From: Pyrenopolyporus hunteri
Lineage: Eukaryota > Ascomycota > Sordariomycetes > Xylariales > Hypoxylaceae
Assembly: GCA_902806595.1 (NCBI GenBank)
Contig: CADCXC010000009.1
Coordinates: 372,001 to 436,000 of the forward strand
DNA length: 64,000 nucleotides
Direction of reading: 5' to 3'
Under the pieces are notes generated by a model. It worked only from the letters and a program-made list of their open reading frames with translations, was not told the DNA's origin and made no database searches. A program made the position numbers and the translations under genes. Below, in pieces: positions 54,604-64,000 of the stretch; the stretch's first letter is position 1, and the number at the start of each line of letters is the position of its first letter.

Positions 54604-57600
54604 CTATAACGGCTTCACCCAATGCCGTAGCATTTTCGGTACGAGACAGGCGTCCAAGATATTTGGGCATAAACGGAGAGCACTACTATCATTACAAGCC
54701 TTCTGTATATCATACCCCAAGCCGGGCCCCGAACCAACACCCAAGCCATCATAGGTAGTCTCATAGTAGCCAGCGAGCTTGGCAGCGGGCAATTTCGCCT
54801 CAGCGGCTGTGCCTAGCGCTTCGGTGCGTGAGTACAGCTTCGCCATCCATTCTCCGAGGCTGACCTCCTCGAAGTCTAGTCCTGCTTTTCGCAGTGCTGG
54901 TAAGAACTCCTGGTTCCAAGAAAACTTGTGCGGTGGCCTGACATTATAGAACAGTGGTTCGCCCGTCCCCGTGCTGGGCTTCTTAGCAAGCTGCAAGCAG
55001 GCACGAGCTACCGTATCAACCGGCATCCAGTCACAGATGTCATGATCCCCTTCCAGGCGAGGCAACGCGTGGATCTCCGTCGCACTTCGAACCAGTATCG
55101 GGATAGCCTCTTTGTCGTTCCAAATCCCATTCACGGTATCGGCTGAGATCTGGCCGATCCTTAAGACACCTATCGCACCCCCACAGGCCGCGGCGGCAGA
55201 GCAAATACGCTCGCCTATGAGCTTTGAACGCGCATATCCCGTCGCCGCCGCGTGTCTGAGAGACGCTATGGGGCCCTCAGGTACGCGAGCAGGAGTTGGC
55301 GTTTTGAAAGCCGTTGAGATGCTGCTCGCAAACATGAGACGAGCCGGTTTGCTAAATGGTACCCTCAGCGACAGTTCTACGAGGTTATGTAATCCCGCGA
55401 CGTGGGGGATTAGACTCGTAAGGGAGATGTTGAAATTCACAGGCCAGGCTACATGGAGGACGAGAGTGACGGATCGCTGCAAATCCGAGTAGTTTTCTGG
55501 GGAGAGACCGAGATTAGGAGCGCCCAAGTTATACGTTGTCAGCGCTACCAGCCTCCCGGCTCGTATCGTGTTGTTGTCTACCGCATCGAGTCCTCGGGCC
55601 TTCATAGACTCGTTGATACGAGCCAAAGCATCATTGCCTCTGACGAGGCAAAAGACTCGCTCTACCCGAGGGTTGTCTAGGAGCTGGCTAAGTAAATGGG
55701 CACCGAGGCTGCCGGTTGCGCCGGTGAGAACCTGGTTTGTTTAGTTGGACTAAGGGCATTAGAGCGGGAAAGGGGGTATGTAACTCCTTACCACGATATC
55801 TCTTTCTGGCATCGGTAACTTTCCTGGTGTCCATGGGCGGAATTTACTATAGTCATCTATGATCTGTTGCATCTCCGAAACTTCATCCTCGTCTTTTTGA
55901 TCTGTATTATCCGGATCATTTCCCACACGCATTTCAAAAAGGAGCCGGGCAAGCTTCGTTACAGACCCTGCGTCGTAGACGACATTGGTACGTAGCGAAC
56001 GTCCGCCGAGGTCAAGATCGCGTTGCAGGAGCCTACGGACCTGGGCCGCGCGTAGACTGTCTATTCCTGCAGCGAATAGATCTGCTCCCGTGTCTGACAC
56101 CTCGATCCCCCCTTGGTCACGAATGAGTCGCAGGATGTACTCCTCGAGTTGCTCGATATTGAGCCTCAATTTCTGGGTTTTCTTCCCGTTAGTAATTTTC
56201 CCGTCCTTATTGTATAGGCTCTCTATAATATCCGCGAAACGAGAATACGCAGCTGCGCGGATAATGTTATTCTTGTCAGTTGCGGGATATTCAATATCTG
56301 CAGCAAGCAAAACTATCATGTCTGGGGTGAGGCGCGCGAATTCGTCGGCGATCCCGTTTGCTCTGTCTATGAGAGGCTCGATGGCCTCTAAAAACTGGTC
56401 GTCGGATAAATTATCTGCGGCGGTAGAGCGGAATATTAGAAGGCCGGGTACGAGGCGGTCGTTGCCGACCATCAGGGCGTCTCGTACGAGCGGGCTCTCG
56501 CGAATAGTGCCCTCCATACCTAAAGGGAGGATCTTTTCCCCGCTCAGAAGGGTCACCCTATCGTCAGCCCGGGCGACGTACTTCCATGCCCATTCCATAG
56601 CCGGGTGAGGGGTGAATATGTCGCCTGAGTGGAAGGATCCGGGGGGTTCGTTTGAATTGGAAGTCGTGAGTGCAGGGTGAGACCCCAGGTACACAAGCTC
56701 ATATGCTCCTTCATCGAGCTTCTTGAAGACCATATGCTCACGTAAGTTAGCGTATGGCCGAATATAGTCCCAAGAGTCATCGTTCGGTTCGCGTTGGATG
56801 GAATCGCCAATATGGCCGACTTCGGTCCTTGAGATGAGTTGGTTTAGCCGCATCACCCAACCTGACGTTTCGGGGGGTGGTATAAGTACAAGCCAAAGAT
56901 AAGACCGAGTCTTACGCCCTCCTGAACCACTCGATTTCCAAGCTCGTCTGGAGTTCTGGCCCCGCCTGAGGTTACGAATTTGCACCTCTTTAAAACGTCG
57001 ATTCCGTCTTGCCTCTCTGCCATTCTATTGCGTCGAAACCGCTCGTGTTAGTATTGTACGGCCCCATCTTTCTGGTGAGTTTGATAAATCCTCAACATAA
57101 GCAATTATGACGGGGTCGTCTTACTGCTAACTGTTAGCTATGACAAACGAGAATGATATGAAAGAGAATTCGTAGGATAAGGGTTTGGGAATATTAGCGC
57201 AATATATTCCCGCACATACCAGTTTCAATGTGTACGGAACTGTATGACAGATCTCAGGCTGGATCGACTTGAGAGCCGAGATTAGATTGTCTGCTGTTAA
57301 GGGCAAGTGCGCGTTAAACAAATGAGCCGGTCTACGCATCCACATCGCTTGCATGGAGGTTATAAGGCCATGAAGGTGGTACCACGGCAATGCATTGAAC
57401 GCCTTGAGACCCGTTCCCGAAACTGTTGAAGCTAAGAGGCTCCGATGGGATAGGACTAGGGGCTTAGGGAGGCCGGTAGAGCCGGATGAATGCGCTATGA
57501 GCGCTATTTGGACATGCTCCGCCTCCTTATTGGCGATGGGTCGGTGGAAAGGCTCAACGAGGTCTCCGGGCCTATCGAAGTCCGCTCTATCTAGCATGGG

Positions 57601-58068
57601 GATGAGTGTGAGACCCGGCCGGGCATCTCTGATCCCTGCTATAACCGAATTAATGCGAACCGTCGCCCCGTGAAGTATGACGTCGCACTTGGCTTGGTCA
57701 AGTAAATGAAGACATGCCGGTTGATTTAAACGAATGGACATGGTCAAGGCCTTGCATCCCAGACGAAACAGAGCGAAGAAAGTGACAATGAACGACAAGT
57801 CCGAAGGCGCAAAAAGAGCCACAGTCCTATGCGAATTCACCTCAAGACCAGCTCGTACTAGCTTCCTACAGGCGTCATCGACCATGCGATCAAGATCCTT
57901 TCCTGTGAAGTATTCATATTCAGCAGCACTATTGTTATACCTAGGGTAACCAAGAATTGGAACCTGTTCCTTATCTCTCCCTCTCTCACGGATGAGGTCG
58001 TCTATCATCCATAGTTTGCCGAACTCTCTGGTCCGTTCTTCGACGACATTGGAAGATATATTAGCCAT
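54604..58068 (-). CDS. NRPS-like adenylate-forming reductase (A-T-R)
   Basis: Modelled as exons 58,068-57,221, 57,024-56,890, 56,827-55,792 and 55,731-54,604, giving 1,048 residues without a break. The adenylation domain (about 1-530) has AHSSGSTGLPKPL at 192-204, FGLTEVGH at 326-333, RADDRVTLLSGEK at 415-426 and a likely catalytic Lys513. The thiolation domain has GIDSL with the phosphopantetheine Ser585. The reductase domain has TGATGSLGAH at 676-685 (NADPH binding), FASSIS near 807-812 and YARSK with Tyr839 and Lys843. Such enzymes activate a carboxylic acid as adenylate, load it on the carrier Ser and release it reductively as aldehyde or alcohol. The substrate is unknown. It lacks the layout of the longer lysine-pathway aminoadipate reductase. 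All catalytic motifs are present, so the gene looks intact. Confidence 0.88.
55732..55791 (-). other. Intron 3 of the reductase gene
   Basis: 60 nt, donor GTAAGG, branch-like CTAAAC, acceptor CAG. It separates the linker after the thiolation domain from the reductase NADPH-binding motif; splicing reads D-I-V-V-L-T-G-A-T-G. Confidence 0.92.
56828..56889 (-). other. Intron 2 of the reductase gene
   Basis: 62 nt, donor GTACTT, branch-like CTAAAC, acceptor AAG. Its removal joins F-G-L to T-E-V-G, giving the expected GxTE motif of adenylation domains. The donor is not the usual GTAAGT/GTATGT. Confidence 0.85.
57025..57220 (-). other. Stwintron (twin intron) in the reductase gene
   Basis: Reading the minus strand, exon 1 ends AAACT at 57,221. 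Next is G (57,220), then a 96-nt intron 57,219-57,124 beginning GTATGT and ending CAG with CTAAC nearby. Its removal joins that G to TAAGAC and creates a second donor GTAAGAC; the outer intron then ends TAG at 57,025 with CTAAC at 57,051-57,047. The two-step product reads K-L-M-A-E-R and continues in frame into the A domain. Removing 57,219-57,025 as one intron leaves an extra base and breaks the frame. Confidence 0.72.
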
Positions 58069-58194
58069 CTCTATTTGAGTCGCCGTTGGCTTGATTAGGT
58101 GGTGGTAGACTTTATATTCGAAAGGTGCTGTTTAGGTAGTTATGAGCGTTTCCATCTGAAGTGTCTCGAGCAAGACTGTTGCTGTGCTCTGAGG

Positions 58195-58202
58195 TTTATA
58201 TA
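58195..58202 (-). promoter_or_regulatory. TATA box of the reductase gene
   Basis: TATATAAA on the minus strand about 127 nt upstream of the start codon at 58,068, a plausible core promoter position. No experimental support. Confidence 0.5.
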
Positions 58203-59489
58203 GGGGTAGTCAGGGACCTCGATAACATAATATTAAGCTCGCGAATAACTAGGTCTCCGAATGTGTTACATTGCTCAACGACTACGATCGACCAGTCCCA
58301 GCCTCCTATACGGTGCTTAGGTGTCTAGCTAAAGTCTATATCCGAAAGATCATTTCCGGGTTATAACCCTGATATGGCAATGCAACGTAACCCACATAGT
58401 GGCGCTTTGGAGGGGATATAATATACATCCCAACTATTTTTAACAGCCACTACCTAGGTATGCTACAATGATCATGAGGACCTCGAGACTTTCGATGAGC
58501 TACGATTACATAGTCCCTTCGGAATCGGACTTAGGCGATGTCGATCCTATTGGGCGCCATATCGCCTATTGTTCTATCTTCTGGTGCATAAACGTGTCTC
58601 TCTTCCTTTTAGGACGTCCTGTTGCGTGCCGGCGACGGCCAGGTGGCTCATCGCGGACTTATTTTCTCATGCTAGCTCCACAACGTGATCCGGTTCCGGA
58701 GCGGCCTTCTGCTTCGCAATAAGTCCTGCTAGTTTTGATCATGGTGACTGACACTCTTGGTAAAGAGTTTGAGGACATGGAAGAAAGAGGATAGCCTGAG
58801 ATTACGGAGCAGAGAGTATGGTAATTATATGCGGGAAGAAATATGATTCTATCGATTTTTTTCTTTCTTTTTTTTTTTTTGCCTCGGGTTGGATGTCTAT
58901 ACACCAACAGGGTCGGTATTGATGAGAATATCTCTTTATATTGTCTATTTTAATAGTGTCTTGTAGTGTAAATATCGACTAGAGGTGTATTCGGGTTAAA
59001 TCATCTCTCAAAAAGGAAAACAACTTTAATTAATGTATGGTGCTTTATTATACTTATCGTGTCGGTATTCTATATGTATTCCTAACCTAACGTGGTGATC
59101 AAAGTTCGGTGTTGCTTTAAATGTCTAGCTTCTCTGGACTGGAAGTGCGTCGTATTTATGAGATGGTCCTGTTTAGGAAGCTTTCCAGCTACCTGGTCTG
59201 AAACTTTGGCTAGACGCCTAAGAAATACATGTAATAAAATAGTGCATGATACATATTGGCGGTTAGCTTGGGATTTCTATACAATATTATGCGAGTATCT
59301 CTAAAAAGTCGTCTTTTTATACATTGTATACCTTATAATAAGGAGCTAAATTGAATGACGTCTTAATTCCAAACGGAGGCAGGTACCTCCAGCCTACGTT
59401 CACATACTAGTATTTAATAGGTGGTGCCTACATCGTGTGTAAGTTGGTTCTAAAGTGGGTACATGTAGGGGTAAGGGAGACCCTTTTTA

Positions 59490-59600
59490 TTAGGTACCTA
59501 GACCTAGACCTAGGTAGGTACCTACCCATGTACTGCTAGGTACCGTACTCGCATCTACCACATGGCACGTACTTGGTACCTACTTGTATTGTACGTCCAA
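59490..59600. repeat. Cluster of GGTACCTA and CCTAGG palindromes
   Basis: Within about 110 bp there are repeated GGTACCTA, ACCTAGACC and TAGGTAGGTACC words and their complements, and further single copies near 59,380 and 59,650. Similar palindromic words are, to my knowledge, common in intergenic DNA of some Sordariomycetes; a function is not established here. Confidence 0.6.
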
Positions 59601-59974
59601 ACCTTCTACCACAATCCCTACCTGATTAGGTATGTATAATACGATACCCCGGTAGGTAGAAATAATGTAGAAATAGGGACCTCCTACATCAATACAACTT
59701 CTAATTAATTCATTACCCACGACTGCACTTCCTTCTGTTGAACCGTCGCATACCTGGTAGGTATTCGGTTTCTCGAATCTACGCAATACTCAGCTGGGTA
59801 CTGGGCTAAGTTGTGTACAATTTGTCTGCGAGAATGCGGATGCTATGCAAATGAGGATACTGTCGAATTACAGGGACGCCTGCCTCTTCCGCTGAGTCGG
59901 GAGATCTGAACCGGCTTGAGTTGCATTAGGAATATCGTGCCCTCGTGCGCCGGACCGTTGACCGAGAAGATAAG

Positions 59975-62900
59975 ATGTCTACTCCGAACCGCGATGATTC
60001 AGTTTCGCCTCTGACGATGAACCCTCTCTCCCCCTCTCCCGTACAGACGCGTTCTAACCCCCCCTCCTCTGCGTCTCCTCCGAACGATCCCTCGTCTTCC
60101 GTTCCCGTACCGGCTCATACCCTACCTCTCCCGGATGCCACAGTAGCCGATTCCGCTGCCCAATCGGACTCGGAGCAGCCGACGGACTATCTGAATGGAG
60201 GGCGACCGCACGGAAACCTCTCCCCCCTTAACGGCGCCACCCCCGGTTTTTTAACCCAGGCTGCTGCTGTGCGATCTCCGTCTCCCCTGAGGAACTCTGA
60301 GTTGCAAATGTCGGATAGGGATACCACTGCACAAGGGGAGCCAAACTCTCCTGGGCGACGCAGCGTCCAGTTTGCTCGCGCCGATGTCCTGCTCGACCCG
60401 CCCCGGCAACATGCGAGACACGGATCATGGGATGAGGAGGACACAAGGAATAGATCTCGTAGTGAGAGGTGGATTTCAAGGTTGAGGTCGACTCTAGGTA
60501 GCACTGGCACCATCCAGGCACCCAAGTCACCTGGGACCTCTGAACATGCGTTCACTTCAGCTGCTGCCTCTCCCGTTGCGGGCAGGTCGCATCGCGTTCC
60601 GGACACCCTGGACGAAGAGGAGGGGAGCGATGCAGATGTGGAAGCAAGCGCTGACGAAGGCTTTGAAAGGAATGCGCCTAGGAGTAAGAGGAAGAGGATG
60701 CGGCGTCGTCTCAAGCAGCTGGATATGTTCACCGCTCCGAGTTCTCCTCGACTTGCCGACGATCTCGAGTCCCCCAGGGCAAGTCGCTTGAATACTATGG
60801 TTAGGCGCTCCACGATGCCAGAGACCGCTGAGCATCGTGGCGGGCTGTCCGAGGGAGAGGGCCGCGATCACTTGATCGGTCGAAGGCCTGCGTGGACGCG
60901 CGGGAGCTCATGGATCGGTTCCCAACGGGCTGGAAACGCTGGTACCGAAGATGTCGATAGTGTTCAACCCCGTACCCCTGGCCACCGCCGCCGTATCTCT
61001 GAGATGTTCGGCGCAGGAGGAGCGTCGGATGGCGACTGGCTGGCAACACCGAGACGACCGTTCTTGGGCGCAGACAGGGCTGCAACCTTCGGGGCTCAAA
61101 GGTGGAAACAGGTAAAGCATACGTTGAGGATGCTGGGCAAAAGAAGGACGGATCAGTTCGATTTCTATAAGTCTGCCGAGCTCATGGCAGAGCTGCGAGC
61201 CGTGACTCCGGCCGTCGTCATTCTCGCTAGCATGTTGCAGAGAGACGAGCATGGGAACAAGCGTATACCTGTTCTTCTGGAACAGCTCAATCTACGGGTC
61301 GTCGATAGCCGCCCAGAAGATAGCACGAGCGAGAGACACACCATCTTCACAATCGAATTGGAGTATGGTAGCGGCCTTAGCCGGATGAGGTGGACCGTCA
61401 CTCGTAGTGTAAGAGAAATATGGAATATCCATTGGAAATACAGATTATCCCTGAAGAACGACATTACGCTCCAGGCTACGACGAGTCAGAGAAACCGCCC
61501 GAAACAGCCTCGGTTCCCTAGAAAAGCGTTCCCCTATCTGCGAACATACCAAAATCTCGAGGAGTCGGACGAGGAAGAGAAACCGCCGGGGACCAGAGCC
61601 GACGAGACAGCCGCTGAGGGCACTGCAGGCGAAGGAACGGCCGCCGAGGGCACAGCTAGCGACAATGATAGGCGGGTGAATCCGCATAGGAAGAGGTCAC
61701 GTATTAACACGTTCTTGCCGCGCCGGCAGTCCTCCGGTCTCGGGGATAACGGCGAGACGTCTCTCGCAGGCGTCCAGAACTCTGCAGCTCTAAAGAAGAA
61801 ATATATCGAGAGACAAAGGAAAACGCTTGAGAAATATCTGCAGGAAATGGTCCACTGGCTCATGTTCCGCGCCGATAGTAATCGCCTCTGCAAATTCCTG
61901 GAGCTATCTGCTCTCGGCGTGCGACTGGCTGCCGAAGGTAGCTTTCACGGAAAGGAGTGTTATTTGCATATACAATCTACGAAAGGCATCGATTTTAGAC
62001 GAGTGCTCAACCCCCAGAAGGTCATAGCACGGCACTCCCGCAAATGGTTCCTAGTCCGGCAGAATTATATTGCCGTTGTCGAATCACCGGCGACTATGAA
62101 CATATATGATGTCTACCTTGTCGACCCGCTCTTTCGCGTCGTCTCTAAGAAGAACAAGCTCAAACGGTTTGGGGCGAGGTTGAAGGCTGAGACGGAAAAG
62201 GGAGGAGATGACGACCACCATCTCACTGACGAGGAATCGCATGGCAAGCACCACACCCTGAAGTTGTACTCTGCGGATCGGAAGATCAAGCTGTTTTCTC
62301 GGAACCAGACTGTGCTGCGTCAGTTCGAAGAGTCTGTCATCGATATGCTGAAGCAAACCCAATGGCATGAGCAACATCGGTTTGACAGCTTTGCGCCTGT
62401 ACGGAAGTTGGCGTTTGCTCAGTGGCTGGTTGACGGGCGGGATTACATGTGGAACGTCTCGCGGGCTATAAGCATGGCGCAGGACGTCATTTACATTCAC
62501 GACTGGTGGCTGAGTCCTGAACTGTACATGCGACGGCCGGCGTGCATCAGCCAGAAGTGGCGCCTAGACCGGTTGCTCCAGAGGAAGGCCAGGGAAGGCG
62601 TCAAGGTGTTCATCATTATTTACAGGAACGTGGAGCAGGCTATACCGATAGATTCGGAGTACACGAAGTTCTCTCTTCTTAACCTACACGACAACATCCT
62701 GGTCTTGAGGTCGCCGAATCAGCTAAAGAAGAACCAATTCTTCTACGCTCACCATGAGAAGGTCTGCATAGTCGACCACGATGTCGCCTTTCTTGGGGGG
62801 ATTGACCTCTGTTTCGGCCGCTGGGATAATCCTCAACACCCGATTACGGATGATCGACCGACGGGCATGGAACCAGACGGGGATAGCCCCCGGGACGCAG

Positions 62901-64000
62901 AGCACTGCCAGCTTTTCCCCGGGAAAGACTATTCAAATCCTCGCGTCCTGGATTTCTTCAAGCTCAACGAGCCCTACGAGGAGATGTACGACAGGAGCAA
63001 GGTCCCGAGGATGCCTTGGCATGATATTGCCATGCAAGTTGTTGGCCAGCCAGCGCGTGATCTTACCCGACACTTCGTGCAACGATGGAATTATCTACGA
63101 CGTGAGCGGAAGCCTACTCGGCCTACGCCCTTCCTGCTGCCTCCGCCGGATGCCAACCCGGCGGATCTAGAAGCTCTTGGCCTGTCCGGAACCTGCGAGG
63201 TTCAGATCTTACGTTCGGCGGGCGATTGGTCGCTGGGCTATCCGAAAGACTTGAGAGAGCATAGTATCCAGTCAGCATACGTAAAGCTTATCGAAGAGTC
63301 CGAGCACTTTGTTTACATGGAGAATCAATTCTTCATTACGAGCACGGAGACGATGAACACAAGGGTGGTGAATCGCATAGGCGATGCCCTCGTCGAACGC
63401 ATCATTAGAGCTCACGAGAAAGACGAGGAGTGGCGGTGCTGCATCCTGATCCCCCTCATGCCGGGTTTCCAAAACACAGTGGACCAGGCCGAGGGGAGTA
63501 GCGTCCGTTTAATTATGCAGTTCCAGTACCGGAGTATATGTAGGGGCCCGAACTCGATCTTTGGACGCCTGCAAGCAGTGGGCATAGAACCGGAAGATTA
63601 TATTCAATTCTTCAGCCTGAGGCAATGGGGCCGGATCGGTGCCCATAACCAGCTCGTGACGGAGCAACTCTACATCCACGCCAAAACTATTATTGTGGAT
63701 GACCGTGTTGCCCTGATAGGATCCGCCAATATTAACGAACGCTCGATGCTCGGTAACAGGGACTCGGAGGTCGCTGCTATCGTCCGAGACACGGACATGA
63801 CCTGGTCGACGATGGCTGGTAAGACTTATCGAGTCGGTCGATTTGCCCACTCCCTTCGCATGCGATTGATGAGGGAACACCTCGGGCTGGATGTGGACGA
63901 AATAACAGAGGAAGAGAGACAAGTGGAACTTAACGCTGAAGCCCGCTTCGAAGCTGAGATGGGTCAGATGTATGGCGACGACGACGACGAGAGCCAAGCG
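59975..64000 (+). CDS. Phospholipase D1 (Spo14/PldA type), 3' end outside window
   Basis: Open from ATG 59,975 to the window edge, 1,342 codons without stop or evident intron; an in-frame TAG at 59,927 supports the start. It hydrolyses phosphatidylcholine to phosphatidic acid and choline at membranes and serves vesicle traffic and sporulation in fungi. The N-terminal 390 residues are Ser/Pro-rich with a basic stretch (KRKRMRRRLK). A PX domain lies at about 400-525, a PH domain at about 620-805, and then two HKD motifs: HEKVCIVD with His927, Lys929, Asp934, and HAKTIIVD with His1235, Lys1237, Asp1242, followed by GSANINERS. Both catalytic halves are intact. The acidic stretch GDDDDES near the edge begins the C-terminal extension usual in filamentous fungi. 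Confidence 0.95.
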   Translation, partial: MSTPNRDDSVSPLTMNPLSPSPVQTRSNPPSSASPPNDPSSSVPVPAHTLPLPDATVADSAAQSDSEQPTDYLNGGRPHGNLSPLNGATPGFLTQAAAVRSPSPLRNSELQMSDRDTTAQGEPNSPGRRSVQFARADVLLDPPRQHARHGSWDEEDTRNRSRSERWISRLRSTLGSTGTIQAPKSPGTSEHAFTSAAASPVAGRSHRVPDTLDEEEGSDADVEASADEGFERNAPRSKRKRMRRRLKQLDMFTAPSSPRLADDLESPRASRLNTMVRRSTMPETAEHRGGLSEGEGRDHLIGRRPAWTRGSSWIGSQRAGNAGTEDVDSVQPRTPGHRRRISEMFGAGGASDGDWLATPRRPFLGADRAATFGAQRWKQVKHTLRMLGKRRTDQFDFYKSAELMAELRAVTPAVVILASMLQRDEHGNKRIPVLLEQLNLRVVDSRPEDSTSERHTIFTIELEYGSGLSRMRWTVTRSVREIWNIHWKYRLSLKNDITLQATTSQRNRPKQPRFPRKAFPYLRTYQNLEESDEEEKPPGTRADETAAEGTAGEGTAAEGTASDNDRRVNPHRKRSRINTFLPRRQSSGLGDNGETSLAGVQNSAALKKKYIERQRKTLEKYLQEMVHWLMFRADSNRLCKFLELSALGVRLAAEGSFHGKECYLHIQSTKGIDFRRVLNPQKVIARHSRKWFLVRQNYIAVVESPATMNIYDVYLVDPLFRVVSKKNKLKRFGARLKAETEKGGDDDHHLTDEESHGKHHTLKLYSADRKIKLFSRNQTVLRQFEESVIDMLKQTQWHEQHRFDSFAPVRKLAFAQWLVDGRDYMWNVSRAISMAQDVIYIHDWWLSPELYMRRPACISQKWRLDRLLQRKAREGVKVFIIIYRNVEQAIPIDSEYTKFSLLNLHDNILVLRSPNQLKKNQFFYAHHEKVCIVDHDVAFLGGIDLCFGRWDNPQHPITDDRPTGMEPDGDSPRDAEHCQLFPGKDYSNPRVLDFFKLNEPYEEMYDRSKVPRMPWHDIAMQVVGQPARDLTRHFVQRWNYLRRERKPTRPTPFLLPPPDANPADLEALGLSGTCEVQILRSAGDWSLGYPKDLREHSIQSAYVKLIEESEHFVYMENQFFITSTETMNTRVVNRIGDALVERIIRAHEKDEEWRCCILIPLMPGFQNTVDQAEGSSVRLIMQFQYRSICRGPNSIFGRLQAVGIEPEDYIQFFSLRQWGRIGAHNQLVTEQLYIHAKTIIVDDRVALIGSANINERSMLGNRDSEVAAIVRDTDMTWSTMAGKTYRVGRFAHSLRMRLMREHLGLDVDEITEEERQVELNAEARFEAEMGQMYGDDDDESQA

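Larger units (their letters stand above)
58069..59974. other. Divergent intergenic region
   Basis: About 1.9 kb between the reductase and phospholipase D start codons. Short open frames at 58,468 and 59,092 have no recognisable features. It contains a T-rich tract near 58,857-58,880 and a cluster of GGTACCTA/CCTAGG words at 59,490-59,600. Confidence 0.6.

Noticed and set aside
55627..57024. Frameshifted or broken reductase gene
   Set aside because: The open frames at 54,604-55,626, 55,759-56,985 and 57,127-58,068 look like separate genes or fragments, but three introns join them into one continuous frame with all motifs intact.
60187..60813. Minus-strand open frame of 208 codons
   Set aside because: It lies antisense to the Ser/Pro-rich N-terminus of phospholipase D and shows only low-complexity sequence.

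Overview
The window looks like a filamentous ascomycete (Pezizomycotina) chromosome with two base-composition compartments. Positions 1 to about 51,040 are extremely AT-rich and carry no believable protein gene. Positions about 51,040 to 64,000 have ordinary composition and hold one tRNA gene and three protein genes with fungal introns and codon use. In the AT-rich block CpA and TpG are almost absent, the footprint of repeat-induced point mutation (RIP), but CpG survives as nearly the only context in which C and G remain. The species cannot be named from the sequence.

The AT-rich block is a nested graveyard of mobile elements. Families were recognised by comparing parts of the window with each other. 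(P) A palindromic, MITE-like element of 770-800 bp with AAACATT termini and 8-bp target duplications. (SINE) A 385-404 bp element with a tRNA-like head, two copies. (Q) A LINE-like element ending in (AAT)n. (A) A minisatellite-rich element with hairpin termini; the copy at 8,563-9,716 is almost unmutated. (M) A DNA-transposon-like element with terminal inverted repeats of about 0.5 kb. (L) A pair of 3.5-3.7 kb repeats. (RE) An LTR-retrotransposon-like family. Clear nests are M containing A containing Q, M containing P containing SINE, and A containing SINE.

The gene compartment begins abruptly at a tRNA-Ser(CGA) gene on the minus strand. Its D-arm is split by a 53-nt insert with all the marks of a fungal spliceosomal intron. 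Next come a Cut12/SnaD-type spindle-pole-body coiled-coil protein (plus strand, intronless), a four-exon adenylation-thiolation-reductase enzyme (minus strand, 1,048 aa as modelled), and a phospholipase D1/Spo14-type enzyme (plus strand, running off the right edge). The first intron of the reductase gene fits a spliceosomal twin intron (stwintron), because only two-step excision restores the reading frame.

The three protein genes are not an obvious cluster. The spindle protein and phospholipase D are housekeeping genes, and the reductase is an orphan secondary-metabolism-type gene about 3.5 kb from the AT-rich border. The most unusual items are the interrupted tRNA, the stwintron, the CpG-sparing mutation pattern, and the nested elements whose target duplications and one empty site can be read directly.
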